From: Burkholderiaceae bacterium
Lineage (GTDB): Bacteria > Pseudomonadota > Gammaproteobacteria > Burkholderiales > Burkholderiaceae
Reading direction: 5' to 3'
NCBI GenBank assembly: GCA_947373615.1
Contig: CANBYN010000008.1
Location: forward strand, 1 to 20,270
Length of the DNA stretch: 20,270 nt
Position numbers and translations under genes: made by a program. Below the pieces are notes generated by a model. The model was not told where the DNA came from, made no database searches, and saw only the letters and a program-made list of their open reading frames with translations. Of the stretch, positions 1-7,199 are shown one piece after another. Each line of letters starts with the position of its first letter. Positions within the stretch are counted from its first letter, which is position 1.

Positions 1-1584
1 GCGGAGTTAAATCGCCATCAAAACAATGTTGCCCAGCTTTTTGAAAAAGCTTTTTTACTAGATGATGCTGCACGTCTAGATCTTGCTCCATTAACGCTTG
101 GTTGGGAACCGAACCCTCACTACTTTCCGCAGGCCCTAATTCGCTGGAAGGCATGGACAGATAGTCCAATGCAAAAACAACTGCCCAAGAAGAGCTGTTT
201 AATTTTCGACAATTTAATGTGTAAAGCTGCTGAGATATTACAGGTGGAGGGTGGCAATCAACCGCATGACGATCAAACTCTATTGCGTTTTTTTGATTTG
301 CTGGAGGCTATAGCCAGACGTAGCGCCTATCTATCTATATTGGCTGAATATCCTAGGGCGCTATTTAATGTTTTAGCGCTATTAAAATCCTCGCAATGGG
401 GCGCTCAATATCTCACAAGACATCCCCATTTGTTAGACCACTTGCTTAACTCGCGTACCGAGTTAGCCTTAATTGAAAAGCCAGTTGAGTATTGGCATGA
501 AGTCAGGTCTCATCTTGACCTGCGTCTAGATGATGTGATGGCGGATAGTGATGGCTCTGAGCAAGCAATGGATATTTTGCGTGTCACGCATCACACTGAG
601 ACTTTTATCACCCTCCTCGCTGACTTGGGGATTGGGGTAGAACAGCCCTTGTCGGTGGAAAAAGTGAGCGACCATTTATCTGCTTTAGCGGATCTCATTT
701 TGCAAGTTACTTTTGAGCGGGTATGGCCTAGCGTGGCGCAAAAGTTTGGCTTCTCAAAAGATTTAGATCCACCATTTGCCATCATTTCTTACGGAAAGTT
801 GGGGGGCAAGGAATTAGGCTACGCATCAGACTTAGATTTAGTGTTCTTGTATCAGGCGGATGAGTCAGATTACGCAGCCCAGGAGATTTATGGGCTGCTT
901 GCTAAGCGAATGATCAACTGGTTGACGACCTTCACTGCAACGGGCAGTTTATTTGAGATTGATACTCGTCTACGCCCCAACGGATCTGCGGGGTTTTTAG
1001 TGACTAGTGCAGAAGCATTTAGAAAGTACCAATTGCGCGAGGGAGATAACGCGGCTTGGGTTTGGGAGCATCAGGCTTTAACAAGGGCGCGCTTCTCTGC
1101 TGGAAATGCTGCGGTAGGTTTAGCGTTCGATAAAGTGCGCTCAGAGGTTCTGGGACAGAAACGTGACATCAATTATCTGCGTACTGAAATCTTGGATATG
1201 CGTCGTAAAGTGCATGCTGGTCATCCAAATCCTGGAAATAATTTTGATTTAAAGCATGATGCCGGTGGCATGGTTGATATTGAGTTTATTGTTCAGTTCT
1301 TAGTCTTGGCTTATTCTCACCTTTATCCCATGTTAATGCCCAACCTTGGCAATATTGCTTTGCTTCGCATTGCTGGCGAAGTGGGTTTGATAGAAACAAA
1401 GACAGCTTTATCGATTGGTAATGCTTACCGTTTGTTGAGATCTCATCAACATCGTCTTCGTTTGGATGGGATCGAAAAGTCCCGCATTCATTTGGGTAAC
1501 GAGACTGAGCTCATTGCAGCTAGAGAGGTGGTCTTGAATCTTTGGCTAGAGATCTTCCAAGCCCCTTCAGACGCCGCTCTTTAA
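1..1584 (+). CDS. glnE: GlnE C-terminal part: glutamine synthetase adenylyltransferase (5' end outside window)
   Basis: The reading frame is open from base 1 and ends at TAA 1582-1584, giving the last ~527 residues of a protein usually 900-950 residues long. GlnE adenylylates glutamine synthetase to inactivate it when nitrogen is plentiful, and the opposite deadenylylation is done by its N-terminal half. The part seen here is the linker plus the C-terminal adenylyltransferase domain. The nucleotidyltransferase signature GKLGGKELGYASDLDLVFLY (visible residues ~265-284) carries the catalytic DLD (nt 829-837). It is followed by the conserved EIDTRLRPNGSAG and EHQALTRAR blocks and a helical GlnD/GlnE-type C-terminal domain. 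An internal ATG at 169 is in frame, but the homologous sequence continues upstream of it, so it is not the start. The gene converges on recN with a 25-base gap and no clear terminator. The two-domain assignment is from family knowledge; the edge truncation is an artefact of the window. Confidence 0.95.
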   Translation, partial: AELNRHQNNVAQLFEKAFLLDDAARLDLAPLTLGWEPNPHYFPQALIRWKAWTDSPMQKQLPKKSCLIFDNLMCKAAEILQVEGGNQPHDDQTLLRFFDLLEAIARRSAYLSILAEYPRALFNVLALLKSSQWGAQYLTRHPHLLDHLLNSRTELALIEKPVEYWHEVRSHLDLRLDDVMADSDGSEQAMDILRVTHHTETFITLLADLGIGVEQPLSVEKVSDHLSALADLILQVTFERVWPSVAQKFGFSKDLDPPFAIISYGKLGGKELGYASDLDLVFLYQADESDYAAQEIYGLLAKRMINWLTTFTATGSLFEIDTRLRPNGSAGFLVTSAEAFRKYQLREGDNAAWVWEHQALTRARFSAGNAAVGLAFDKVRSEVLGQKRDINYLRTEILDMRRKVHAGHPNPGNNFDLKHDAGGMVDIEFIVQFLVLAYSHLYPMLMPNLGNIALLRIAGEVGLIETKTALSIGNAYRLLRSHQHRLRLDGIEKSRIHLGNETELIAAREVVLNLWLEIFQAPSDAAL

Positions 1585-1609
1585 TATTCAGCCATCTTTT
1601 GATTAGGGA

Positions 1610-3280
1610 TTAGTTTTGTTCTAGTAGCTCGCGAGCATGGCGACGAGTGGTATCAGTAATGGTGGCGCCCCCGAGCATGCGCGCCACTTCTTCTACACGA
1701 TCGTTTCTGCCTAAGACTTGCACATGCGAAATAGTTTTGTCGACTTTCTGTGATTTGCTAACTTTAAGATGATGATTTCCTTGGGCGGCTACTTGAGGCA
1801 AATGAGTCACGCAAAGGATTTGGTGGGATTGCCCCAATTGGTGCAACAACTTGCCAACAGTTTCAGCAACGGCACCACCAATGCCTGCATCCACTTCATC
1901 AAAAATGAGTGTAGGGGTAAAAGAGGCTTTGCTGGTAATCACGCTAATGGCAAGACTTATACGAGCCAACTCCCCACCTGAGGCTACTTTAGCTAAGGGA
2001 CGGGGAGTACTTCCTGCATGGCCCGCCACCAAGAATTCAATTTGCTCTAGTCCGTAAGTCCCGCCTTCACTAAGGGGTATAAGAGCAATCTCTAGACGAC
2101 CGCCAGCCATGGATAAATTTTGCATCGCGTCTGTTACAAGATCACCAAGTTCTCTTGCAGCCTTGGTTCGTTTTTGAGTAAGTAGTTTGGCGAGTTTTAG
2201 ATAAGCAGATTCCTCTTGCTTTACCTTTTCACGTAAGCTATTGATATTCTGGGAGGCGGTTAAGGCATCTAAGCGCTCTGCAGTTTCTAAAAGAAGTTTA
2301 GGTAATTCATTAACTTCAGTGCGATACTTTTTGGCGGTGCTATGCAATGATTGCATGCGCTCCTCCACTTGCGCGAGGCGCGCAGGATCAAGATCGAGCT
2401 TTTGAAGATATCGATTAAGTCCATGAATGGCTTCATCTAATTGAATGCTTGCAGACTCTAATGCTTGGCTAATGTCGCTAAGAGCTGGATCATGATCTGT
2501 TAAGGTGCATATGCTACTGCAAACCCTGACGAGGGATGACTCAAGTGAATTGTCGGCATTACTAAGAACTTCAATAGCTTCCTGGCAGCCACCAATGATT
2601 TTGGCTCCATTAGCCAATTTTGCATGCTCACTTTGAATGCTCTCCCACTCGCCATCTTTTGGTGAGATTTCAGTCAAATCTTCAAGTTGCCATTCTAGAC
2701 GTTCACGTTCACGCTCAATATCTTGACCAGCATTTTCGGCTTGCATGAGACGGCGACGTGTTTCATTTAATGTTTTAAAGGATTGCGTTACCTCAGTTGT
2801 TAGTGGAAATAAGCCAGCATGTCGATCAAGCAATTCTCGTTGAGCGCCACTCTTTAAAAGAAGTTGATGTGCATGCTGACCATGAATATCAACGAGCTGA
2901 TCGCCAGCTTCGCGGAGTTGCGCTAATGTAGCAACACTACCGTTAATGAATGCACGACTTCTTCCACTACTTTCAACTGTTCTCTTGAGAAGTAGACTTT
3001 GACCCCCATCCTCTGGCGGGAATCCTTGATCATCTAGCCACTGGCTAAAGTGCTTCAGCTGATCGATGTCAATACGAAAGAGGGCAGAAATTTCAGCGCG
3101 GTTACAGCCTTCACGAATTTGGCTACTATCTGCCCGTTCACCAAGTACTAAGCTCAGAGCATCGAGAAGGATGGATTTGCCGGCACCCGTTTCACCGGTT
3201 AACACAGTAAAACCAGTCGAAAAATCTAGTTCAAGCTGGTCAACAATGACAAAGTCACGAAGGGAGATAGTTTGAAGCAT
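1610..3280 (-). CDS. recN: RecN, SMC-like DNA repair ATPase
   Basis: RecN is a cohesin/SMC-like ATPase that helps repair double-strand breaks by recombination. The 556 residues match the usual ~550. An ABC-type head is split by a coiled coil. Walker A GETGAGKS is at 29-36 and the Q-loop region DIHGQHAHQ at 131-139. Charged, coiled-coil-like helices lie around 165-375. The ABC signature (SGGE at 435-438), Walker B TLIFDEVD (457-464) and the H-loop region CVTHLPQVA (490-498) follow. The ATG start at 3280 leads directly into the conserved MLQTISLRDFVIVDQLELDF. It lies 26 bases downstream of nadK on the same strand, so the two are probably cotranscribed. E. coli recN is strongly SOS-induced, but I see no LexA-type CTGT-N8-ACAG site in the 26-base gap, so any SOS control would have to act further upstream or through a different operator. 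Confidence 0.97.
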   Translation of the reverse strand: MLQTISLRDFVIVDQLELDFSTGFTVLTGETGAGKSILLDALSLVLGERADSSQIREGCNRAEISALFRIDIDQLKHFSQWLDDQGFPPEDGGQSLLLKRTVESSGRSRAFINGSVATLAQLREAGDQLVDIHGQHAHQLLLKSGAQRELLDRHAGLFPLTTEVTQSFKTLNETRRRLMQAENAGQDIERERERLEWQLEDLTEISPKDGEWESIQSEHAKLANGAKIIGGCQEAIEVLSNADNSLESSLVRVCSSICTLTDHDPALSDISQALESASIQLDEAIHGLNRYLQKLDLDPARLAQVEERMQSLHSTAKKYRTEVNELPKLLLETAERLDALTASQNINSLREKVKQEESAYLKLAKLLTQKRTKAARELGDLVTDAMQNLSMAGGRLEIALIPLSEGGTYGLEQIEFLVAGHAGSTPRPLAKVASGGELARISLAISVITSKASFTPTLIFDEVDAGIGGAVAETVGKLLHQLGQSHQILCVTHLPQVAAQGNHHLKVSKSQKVDKTISHVQVLGRNDRVEEVARMLGGATITDTTRRHARELLEQN

Positions 3281-3306
3281 GTATTAGCGTAGCAAAAAAC
3301 TAGACA

Positions 3307-4212
3307 TTAGAATGTCGATGGATATTCATTCCAGTGCAACTTCTCGCGCAAGGTTTTGTAGTCGCTGTGATTGCTAGGGTGAAGTAGGGCAATTGTTTTG
3401 TGAGATTGACGTACTTCAATCTTGTCGCCGCTTTTCAAATTTGTTTGAGATTGCATATCAAAATTGACGATCACATCAAGCCCATTAATCACCTCAATCT
3501 CGGTAACGCTATATTGAGGCAAGACAATCGGACGATTGGAAAGCGAGTGAGGAGCAATTGGCGCCAACAAGATGCCTGTGACATGTGGATGCAAAATTGG
3601 GCCCCCAGCTGAGAGAGCGTAAGCAGTAGAGCCAGTAGGTGTAGATACGATCAGACCATCTGAACGTTGGTTGTACATGAATGAACCATTGACATGTACT
3701 GCTAATTCGACCATGCCTGAAATACCAGAGCGATTCACCACCACATCATTTAGGGCTAAGGCGCGGTTAATTTCTTTGCCATTACGAAGAACAACCGCAT
3801 CAAGCAGAGTTCGGGTATCAGCCTCGAATTCGCCAGTAATGATTTTAGGTAGTATGGTGTGTACGGACTGGATCGGAATATCCGTCATATAGCCTAGACG
3901 TCCCATATTAATTCCCACGAGCGGGACGTTACTTCCAGCTAATTGACGGGCGATACCGAGCATGGTGCCATCGCCACCTAGAACAACCACAAGATCAATT
4001 GCGCCTGCAAAGTCTTGCGCCGCTTTAGTTGGGTATCCGGGGAGACCAAGGTTGGTGGCGGTGTCGTGCTCAAGAAAGGTTTCGCACCCTAAGTCTGAGA
4101 GCAATTTAGCCAAGTCTTTAAGGTGTTCCTCAATGCCATCGGCTTGGAATTTACCGACCAGGGCTACCCGGCTAAAGGCCTTCTTGGTGGAATTGGAGGA
4201 TGGGCTTAACAT
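3307..4212 (-). CDS. nadK: NAD kinase
   Basis: NadK phosphorylates NAD to NADP in the cytoplasm. With the start chosen at ATG 4212 the protein is 301 residues, the normal size. The GGDG catalytic motif is at 79-82 (preceded by IDLVVVL). The conserved LNDVVVNR is at 154-161 and the glycine-rich PTGSTAYALSAGGP block at ~192-205. An in-frame ATG at 4251 would add 13 residues of unconserved sequence (GILCLWFNRY-like) and would share the palindrome CCATGG with the hrcA start, so I prefer 4212. No Shine-Dalgarno sequence precedes 4212. A -10-like TTTAAT (4224-4219) ends only six bases before it, compatible with a leaderless or near-leaderless transcript, though the -35 is weak. The gene is divergent from hrcA and followed by recN on the same strand, a nadK-recN arrangement known from other proteobacteria. 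Confidence 0.95.
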   Translation of the reverse strand: MLSPSSNSTKKAFSRVALVGKFQADGIEEHLKDLAKLLSDLGCETFLEHDTATNLGLPGYPTKAAQDFAGAIDLVVVLGGDGTMLGIARQLAGSNVPLVGINMGRLGYMTDIPIQSVHTILPKIITGEFEADTRTLLDAVVLRNGKEINRALALNDVVVNRSGISGMVELAVHVNGSFMYNQRSDGLIVSTPTGSTAYALSAGGPILHPHVTGILLAPIAPHSLSNRPIVLPQYSVTEIEVINGLDVIVNFDMQSQTNLKSGDKIEVRQSHKTIALLHPSNHSDYKTLREKLHWNEYPSTF

Positions 4213-4249
4213 ATAACGATTAAACCATAGGCATAAAATCCCTTCCACC

Positions 4250-5260
4250 ATGGACGAACGTTCCCGCGCATTACTAAAAACCCTTATCGAGTGCTATATC
4301 GAAGAGGGTCAGCCCATTGGCTCACGTACATTGTCTAGATTCTCAGGTTTAGACCTTTCAGCAGCCACCATTCGTAATGTGATGGCTGACTTGGAGGATA
4401 TGGGTCTGGTTACTAGCCCCCACACCTCTGCAGGCCGAATTCCGACCCCACGCGGTTACCGCCTGTTTGTGGATACTATGGTTACGGTTCGCCCTTTGGA
4501 GGAGGTGGCTGCCCGAGAGGTCGAAAAAGGCCTTTTGCCTGACTCTCCGCAGCGAGTCCTCAATTCGGCCGCTCAAATGCTTTCAAATTTGACCCACTTT
4601 GCTGGAGTGGTGATGACCCCTAAACGCGCTCAAGTTTTTAAACACATTGAGTTTTTGCGCTTGGGTGAAGGCAAAATTTTATTGATCATGGTCACCCCAG
4701 AGGGGGATGTGCAAAATCGCATTTTGCCTACCACTCAGGATTACACCCCAAGTCAATTGATTGAGGCGGGTAATTTTATTAATACTCAGTTTGCTGGGAA
4801 AAGTTTCGAGCAAGTGCACATGCACCTCAAATTAGATTTAGACCACTTGCGTGCTGATATTGCTGGCTTAATGACTTTGGCCTTGCAAACTGGTGTGACC
4901 GATTTCGATATGGGTCGTGCAGATATGGTCCTTTCTGGTGAGCGTCGTTTGCTTAATGTAGGCGACCTAAGCTCAAATCTAGATAAGCTGCGGAAAATGT
5001 TTGATATGTTGGAGCAAAAATCAGTGCTCATGCAGTTGCTCGATGTTTCGAGTCATGCTGATGGAATTCAGATTTTTATTGGCGGTGAAAGTGATTTACT
5101 GCCTTATGAAGATCTCGCTGTAATTAGTGCTCCGTATAGTGTTGACGGACAGATTGTGGGAACCCTTGGTGTTATCGGGCCTACCCGTATGGCCTATGAC
5201 AGGGTGATACCGATTGTTGACATTACTTCTAAATTATTGTCGGGCGCATTGAGTTCTTAA
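4250..5260 (+). CDS. hrcA: HrcA heat-inducible transcription repressor
   Basis: HrcA is the repressor of class I heat-shock genes. It binds the CIRCE inverted repeat and needs GroEL for folding. The 336 residues are the usual length. The N-terminal winged-helix region (1-~75) shows the family pattern IEEGQPIGSRTLSRFSGL, followed by SAATIRNVMADLEDMGL and the SPHTSAGRIPTPRGYRLFVD-like block. A GAF-like HrcA core follows, ending in a conserved VIGPTRMAYDRVIPIVD segment. The ATG at 4250 is supported because homologues begin MDERS or MLDERS. The sequence just upstream has a -10-like TAAAAT (4234-4239) with no good -35. It is divergent from nadK and upstream of hemH, grpE, dnaK and dnaJ. No CIRCE site was found in this window, so its targets (groES-groEL in other betaproteobacteria) probably lie elsewhere. 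Confidence 0.96.
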   Translation: MDERSRALLKTLIECYIEEGQPIGSRTLSRFSGLDLSAATIRNVMADLEDMGLVTSPHTSAGRIPTPRGYRLFVDTMVTVRPLEEVAAREVEKGLLPDSPQRVLNSAAQMLSNLTHFAGVVMTPKRAQVFKHIEFLRLGEGKILLIMVTPEGDVQNRILPTTQDYTPSQLIEAGNFINTQFAGKSFEQVHMHLKLDLDHLRADIAGLMTLALQTGVTDFDMGRADMVLSGERRLLNVGDLSSNLDKLRKMFDMLEQKSVLMQLLDVSSHADGIQIFIGGESDLLPYEDLAVISAPYSVDGQIVGTLGVIGPTRMAYDRVIPIVDITSKLLSGALSS

Positions 5261-5308
5261 TCCCTTCAAGTAATTCATAAATAATTTATTTAATAGAGAC
5301 AAAATATT

Positions 5309-6403
5309 TTGAATCAAAACCCACACTTACGATCCTCTAAAACTGCGGTGTTATTACTAAACTTGGGGACACCTTCTGCGCCGACACCCAAGGCAGTGAA
5401 AGTCTATTTAAAAGAGTTTCTTTCTGATCCACGCGTAGTAGAAATTCCTCGCATCATTTGGTGGTGTATTTTAAATGGCATTATTTTGCCGATTCGTAGT
5501 AGTGCTTCAGCCAAGAAATATGCATCCATTTGGTTGCCGCAGTTAGGATCACCTTTAATGCACTATTCCCGTTTGCAATCAAAAGAGTTGGGCGAGAAGT
5601 TTGCTGATGAAGGGCATAGTATTTTGGTCGATTTGGCCATGCGCTATGGCAAGCCTTCAACTCAAGAGATCCTTGAGGGCCTTAAGGCGCAAGGCATGGA
5701 GCGTTTATTGGTATTACCTTTGTACCCTCAATACTCTGCCACCACCACTGCTTCAAGTTTTGATGAAGTCTTTCGGGTATTAAGCACTTGGCGAGATCAA
5801 CCTGAGTTGCGTTTGATAAAACACTATCACGACAACCCTGCCTACATTGCAGCACTTCGTGATCAAGTTTTGGATAGCTGGAACAAAGATGGACGTCCTG
5901 ATTTTTCTGGAGGTGATTGCTTGGTAATGTCTTTCCACGGATTACCAAAGCGCAATTTATTGAAGGGCGACCCCTATCATTGCGAGTGTTTGAAAACGGG
6001 CCGCCTATTGGGTGAATCTTTGGGTTTAGTGCCGGGTCAATACAGAGTGACTTTCCAGTCTCGCTTTGGTAAGGCGGAATGGTTAAAGCCGTACACCGCC
6101 ACTACAATTGAACTATTAGCCAAAGCGGGTTGTCAACGAATGGATATTTTTTGTCCAGGATTTCCAGCTGATTGCTTAGAGACTCTTGAGGAGATTGCAA
6201 TGGAGGCAAGAGCAATCTTTCTGGAACATGGTGGCAAAGACTACCGTTACATTCCTTGCTTAAATAGCAATCCCAAGTGGATAGAGGCTTTGGGTGATAT
6301 TGCCTATCAACACTTATTGGGTTGGTCACTAGGTACTGAGTCTGAAGCTGAGCTGGCCAAGCGTAATGAGCGAGCGGAGTTAACCGAAAGAGCTAAGACT
6401 TGA
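5309..6403 (+). CDS. hemH: Ferrochelatase (HemH)
   Basis: HemH inserts ferrous iron into protoporphyrin IX, the last step of protoheme synthesis. The 364 residues match betaproteobacterial ferrochelatases. Visible blocks are AVLLLNLGTPSAPT near the N-terminus, the substrate-site PQLGSPLMHYSR (~76-87), LPLYPQYSATTTAS (136-149) and SFHGLPKR with the catalytic-type His210. Further on come TFQSRFGKAEWLKPYT (248-263) and CPGFPADCLETLEEI (282-296), which carries the conserved glutamate E291. The start codon is TTG (5309). No ATG lies near the conserved N-terminus and only a weak AGAGA-like ribosome site precedes it. The gene lies 48 bases after hrcA in an AT-rich gap and may be cotranscribed with it. 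Its TGA stop (6401-6403) lies inside the -35 element of the grpE sigma-32 promoter. Confidence 0.96.
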   Translation: MNQNPHLRSSKTAVLLLNLGTPSAPTPKAVKVYLKEFLSDPRVVEIPRIIWWCILNGIILPIRSSASAKKYASIWLPQLGSPLMHYSRLQSKELGEKFADEGHSILVDLAMRYGKPSTQEILEGLKAQGMERLLVLPLYPQYSATTTASSFDEVFRVLSTWRDQPELRLIKHYHDNPAYIAALRDQVLDSWNKDGRPDFSGGDCLVMSFHGLPKRNLLKGDPYHCECLKTGRLLGESLGLVPGQYRVTFQSRFGKAEWLKPYTATTIELLAKAGCQRMDIFCPGFPADCLETLEEIAMEARAIFLEHGGKDYRYIPCLNSNPKWIEALGDIAYQHLLGWSLGTESEAELAKRNERAELTERAKT

Positions 6404-6425
6404 TATTCGGTCGATTGCCCCAATA
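6399..6425 (+). promoter_or_regulatory. Probable sigma-32 (RpoH) promoter of grpE
   Basis: The -35 element CTTGATA (6399-6405) and the -10 element CCCCAATA (6418-6425) are separated by 12 bases. They closely match the RpoH consensus CTTGAAA-N11-16-CCCCATNT. E. coli dnaK P1 also has CTTGAT and CCCCATTT. Transcription would start near 6432, giving a ~40-base leader. The -35 overlaps the hemH stop codon. Confidence 0.75.
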
Positions 6426-6472
6426 ACAACAAGATTAACCCTTCTTATTGATAGAAAAGTAAAATAGCTCTC

Positions 6473-7021
6473 ATGACACAAGAAAATCAAAATCCTTCTT
6501 CCGCGCAAGAAAATTCTGCCGCTGATCCCCAGAGCGAGGGCACTGCTGAGCCTGCGGTTGTCAAGACTACCGAGCAAGAGATAGCGGAGCTCAATGAAAA
6601 GATTGGCGAATTGCAAGATAACTTCTTGCGAGCCAAGGCAGAAGGAGAAAATATTCGCCGACGTGCGGTGGAAGATGTCGCTAAAGCCCATAAGTTTGCA
6701 ATTGAAAGCTTTGCCGAGCACCTCGTGCCCGTGACGGATAGCCTATATGCGGCCTTAAATACTGATGCTAGTGATGCCAAGGCCTTTAAGGAGGGCCTAG
6801 AAATCACACTCAAGCAGTTATTAGCCGCGTTTGAAAAAGGGCGCATGACTGAAATTAACCCTGCGGTAGGTGATAAATTCGATCCTCACCACCACCAAGC
6901 CATTGCCTCAGTACCTTCTGAGCAAGAGCCTAATACCGTGGTATCTATTTTGCAAAGAGGTTACACAGTTGCCGACAGAGTACTCAGACCTGCTCTGGTT
7001 ACGGTAAGCGCTCCCAAATAG
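6473..7021 (+). CDS. grpE: GrpE nucleotide exchange factor
   Basis: GrpE is the dimeric cytoplasmic co-chaperone that releases ADP from DnaK. The 182 residues fit the family. A low-complexity acidic/Gln/Ser/Ala N-terminal tail (1-~33) is followed by a long helix (~34-90), which contains NFLRAKAEGENIRRRAVED and AHKFAIESFAEHLVPVTDSL. The C-terminal beta-domain (~120-182) carries KFDPHHHQAIASVP, TVVSILQRGYTVADRVLRPA and a VTVS end. The ATG at 6473 has no clear Shine-Dalgarno sequence, but it gives the expected length and no better start is visible. The gene has its own RpoH-type promoter upstream and an intrinsic terminator directly downstream, so it may be made as a single-gene heat-shock transcript with partial read-through into dnaK. 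Confidence 0.96.
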   Translation: MTQENQNPSSAQENSAADPQSEGTAEPAVVKTTEQEIAELNEKIGELQDNFLRAKAEGENIRRRAVEDVAKAHKFAIESFAEHLVPVTDSLYAALNTDASDAKAFKEGLEITLKQLLAAFEKGRMTEINPAVGDKFDPHHHQAIASVPSEQEPNTVVSILQRGYTVADRVLRPALVTVSAPK

Positions 7022-7051
7022 AGGGTAAGGACTCTAAAAAGGCATAAATAG

Positions 7052-7071
7052 GGCAGATTTCTGCCTTTTTT
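7052..7071 (+). terminator. Intrinsic terminator after grpE
   Basis: A GGCAG stem (7052-7056), ATTT loop and CTGCC (7061-7065) are followed by six T residues (7066-7071), 30 bases after the grpE stop. An outer inverted repeat ATAAATAG (7044-7051)/CTATTTAT (7073-7080) surrounds it. An alternative pairing of AAAAAGGCA (7036-7044) with TGCCTTTTT (7062-7070) is also possible, so the strength of termination may vary. Confidence 0.7.
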
Positions 7072-7083
7072 GCTATTTATCCC

Positions 7084-7111
7084 CTTGAAATCATCTTTTT
7101 CGACCCCATTT
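7084..7111 (+). promoter_or_regulatory. Sigma-32 (RpoH) promoter of dnaK
   Basis: CTTGAAA (7084-7090), a 13-base spacer and CCCCATTT (7104-7111) form a full match to the RpoH consensus with the same spacing as E. coli dnaK P1. Transcription would start near 7118, leaving a leader of ~80 bases before dnaK. No CIRCE inverted repeat is present in the leader. Confidence 0.9.
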
Positions 7112-7199
7112 ATTGGGTATTGAGATATTCAGAGTAGTTCAAGCGAATTAATAAAAAACATAGAAGCACAACTTAGTAACTTACATTTTTGGAGCAATT

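Noticed and set aside
1627..1636. Ten-base palindrome GCTCGCGAGC near the recN end.
   Set aside because: It lies in recN codons, has no loop or T-run, and is explained by coding sequence.
3281..3306. Possible SOS (LexA) operator before recN.
   Set aside because: The 26-base gap contains no CTGT-N8-ACAG pattern on either strand.
4289..4296. GAGTGCTA inside hrcA, identical to eight bases of a CIRCE half-site.
   Set aside because: The partner TTAGCACTC is absent at the required 9-base spacing, and the site lies inside conserved coding sequence.
5261..5308. AT-rich palindrome-like stretch (TAAATAATTTATTTA) between hrcA and hemH, possible promoter or terminator.
   Set aside because: No -35/-10 pair at usual spacing and no GC stem; too weak to call.
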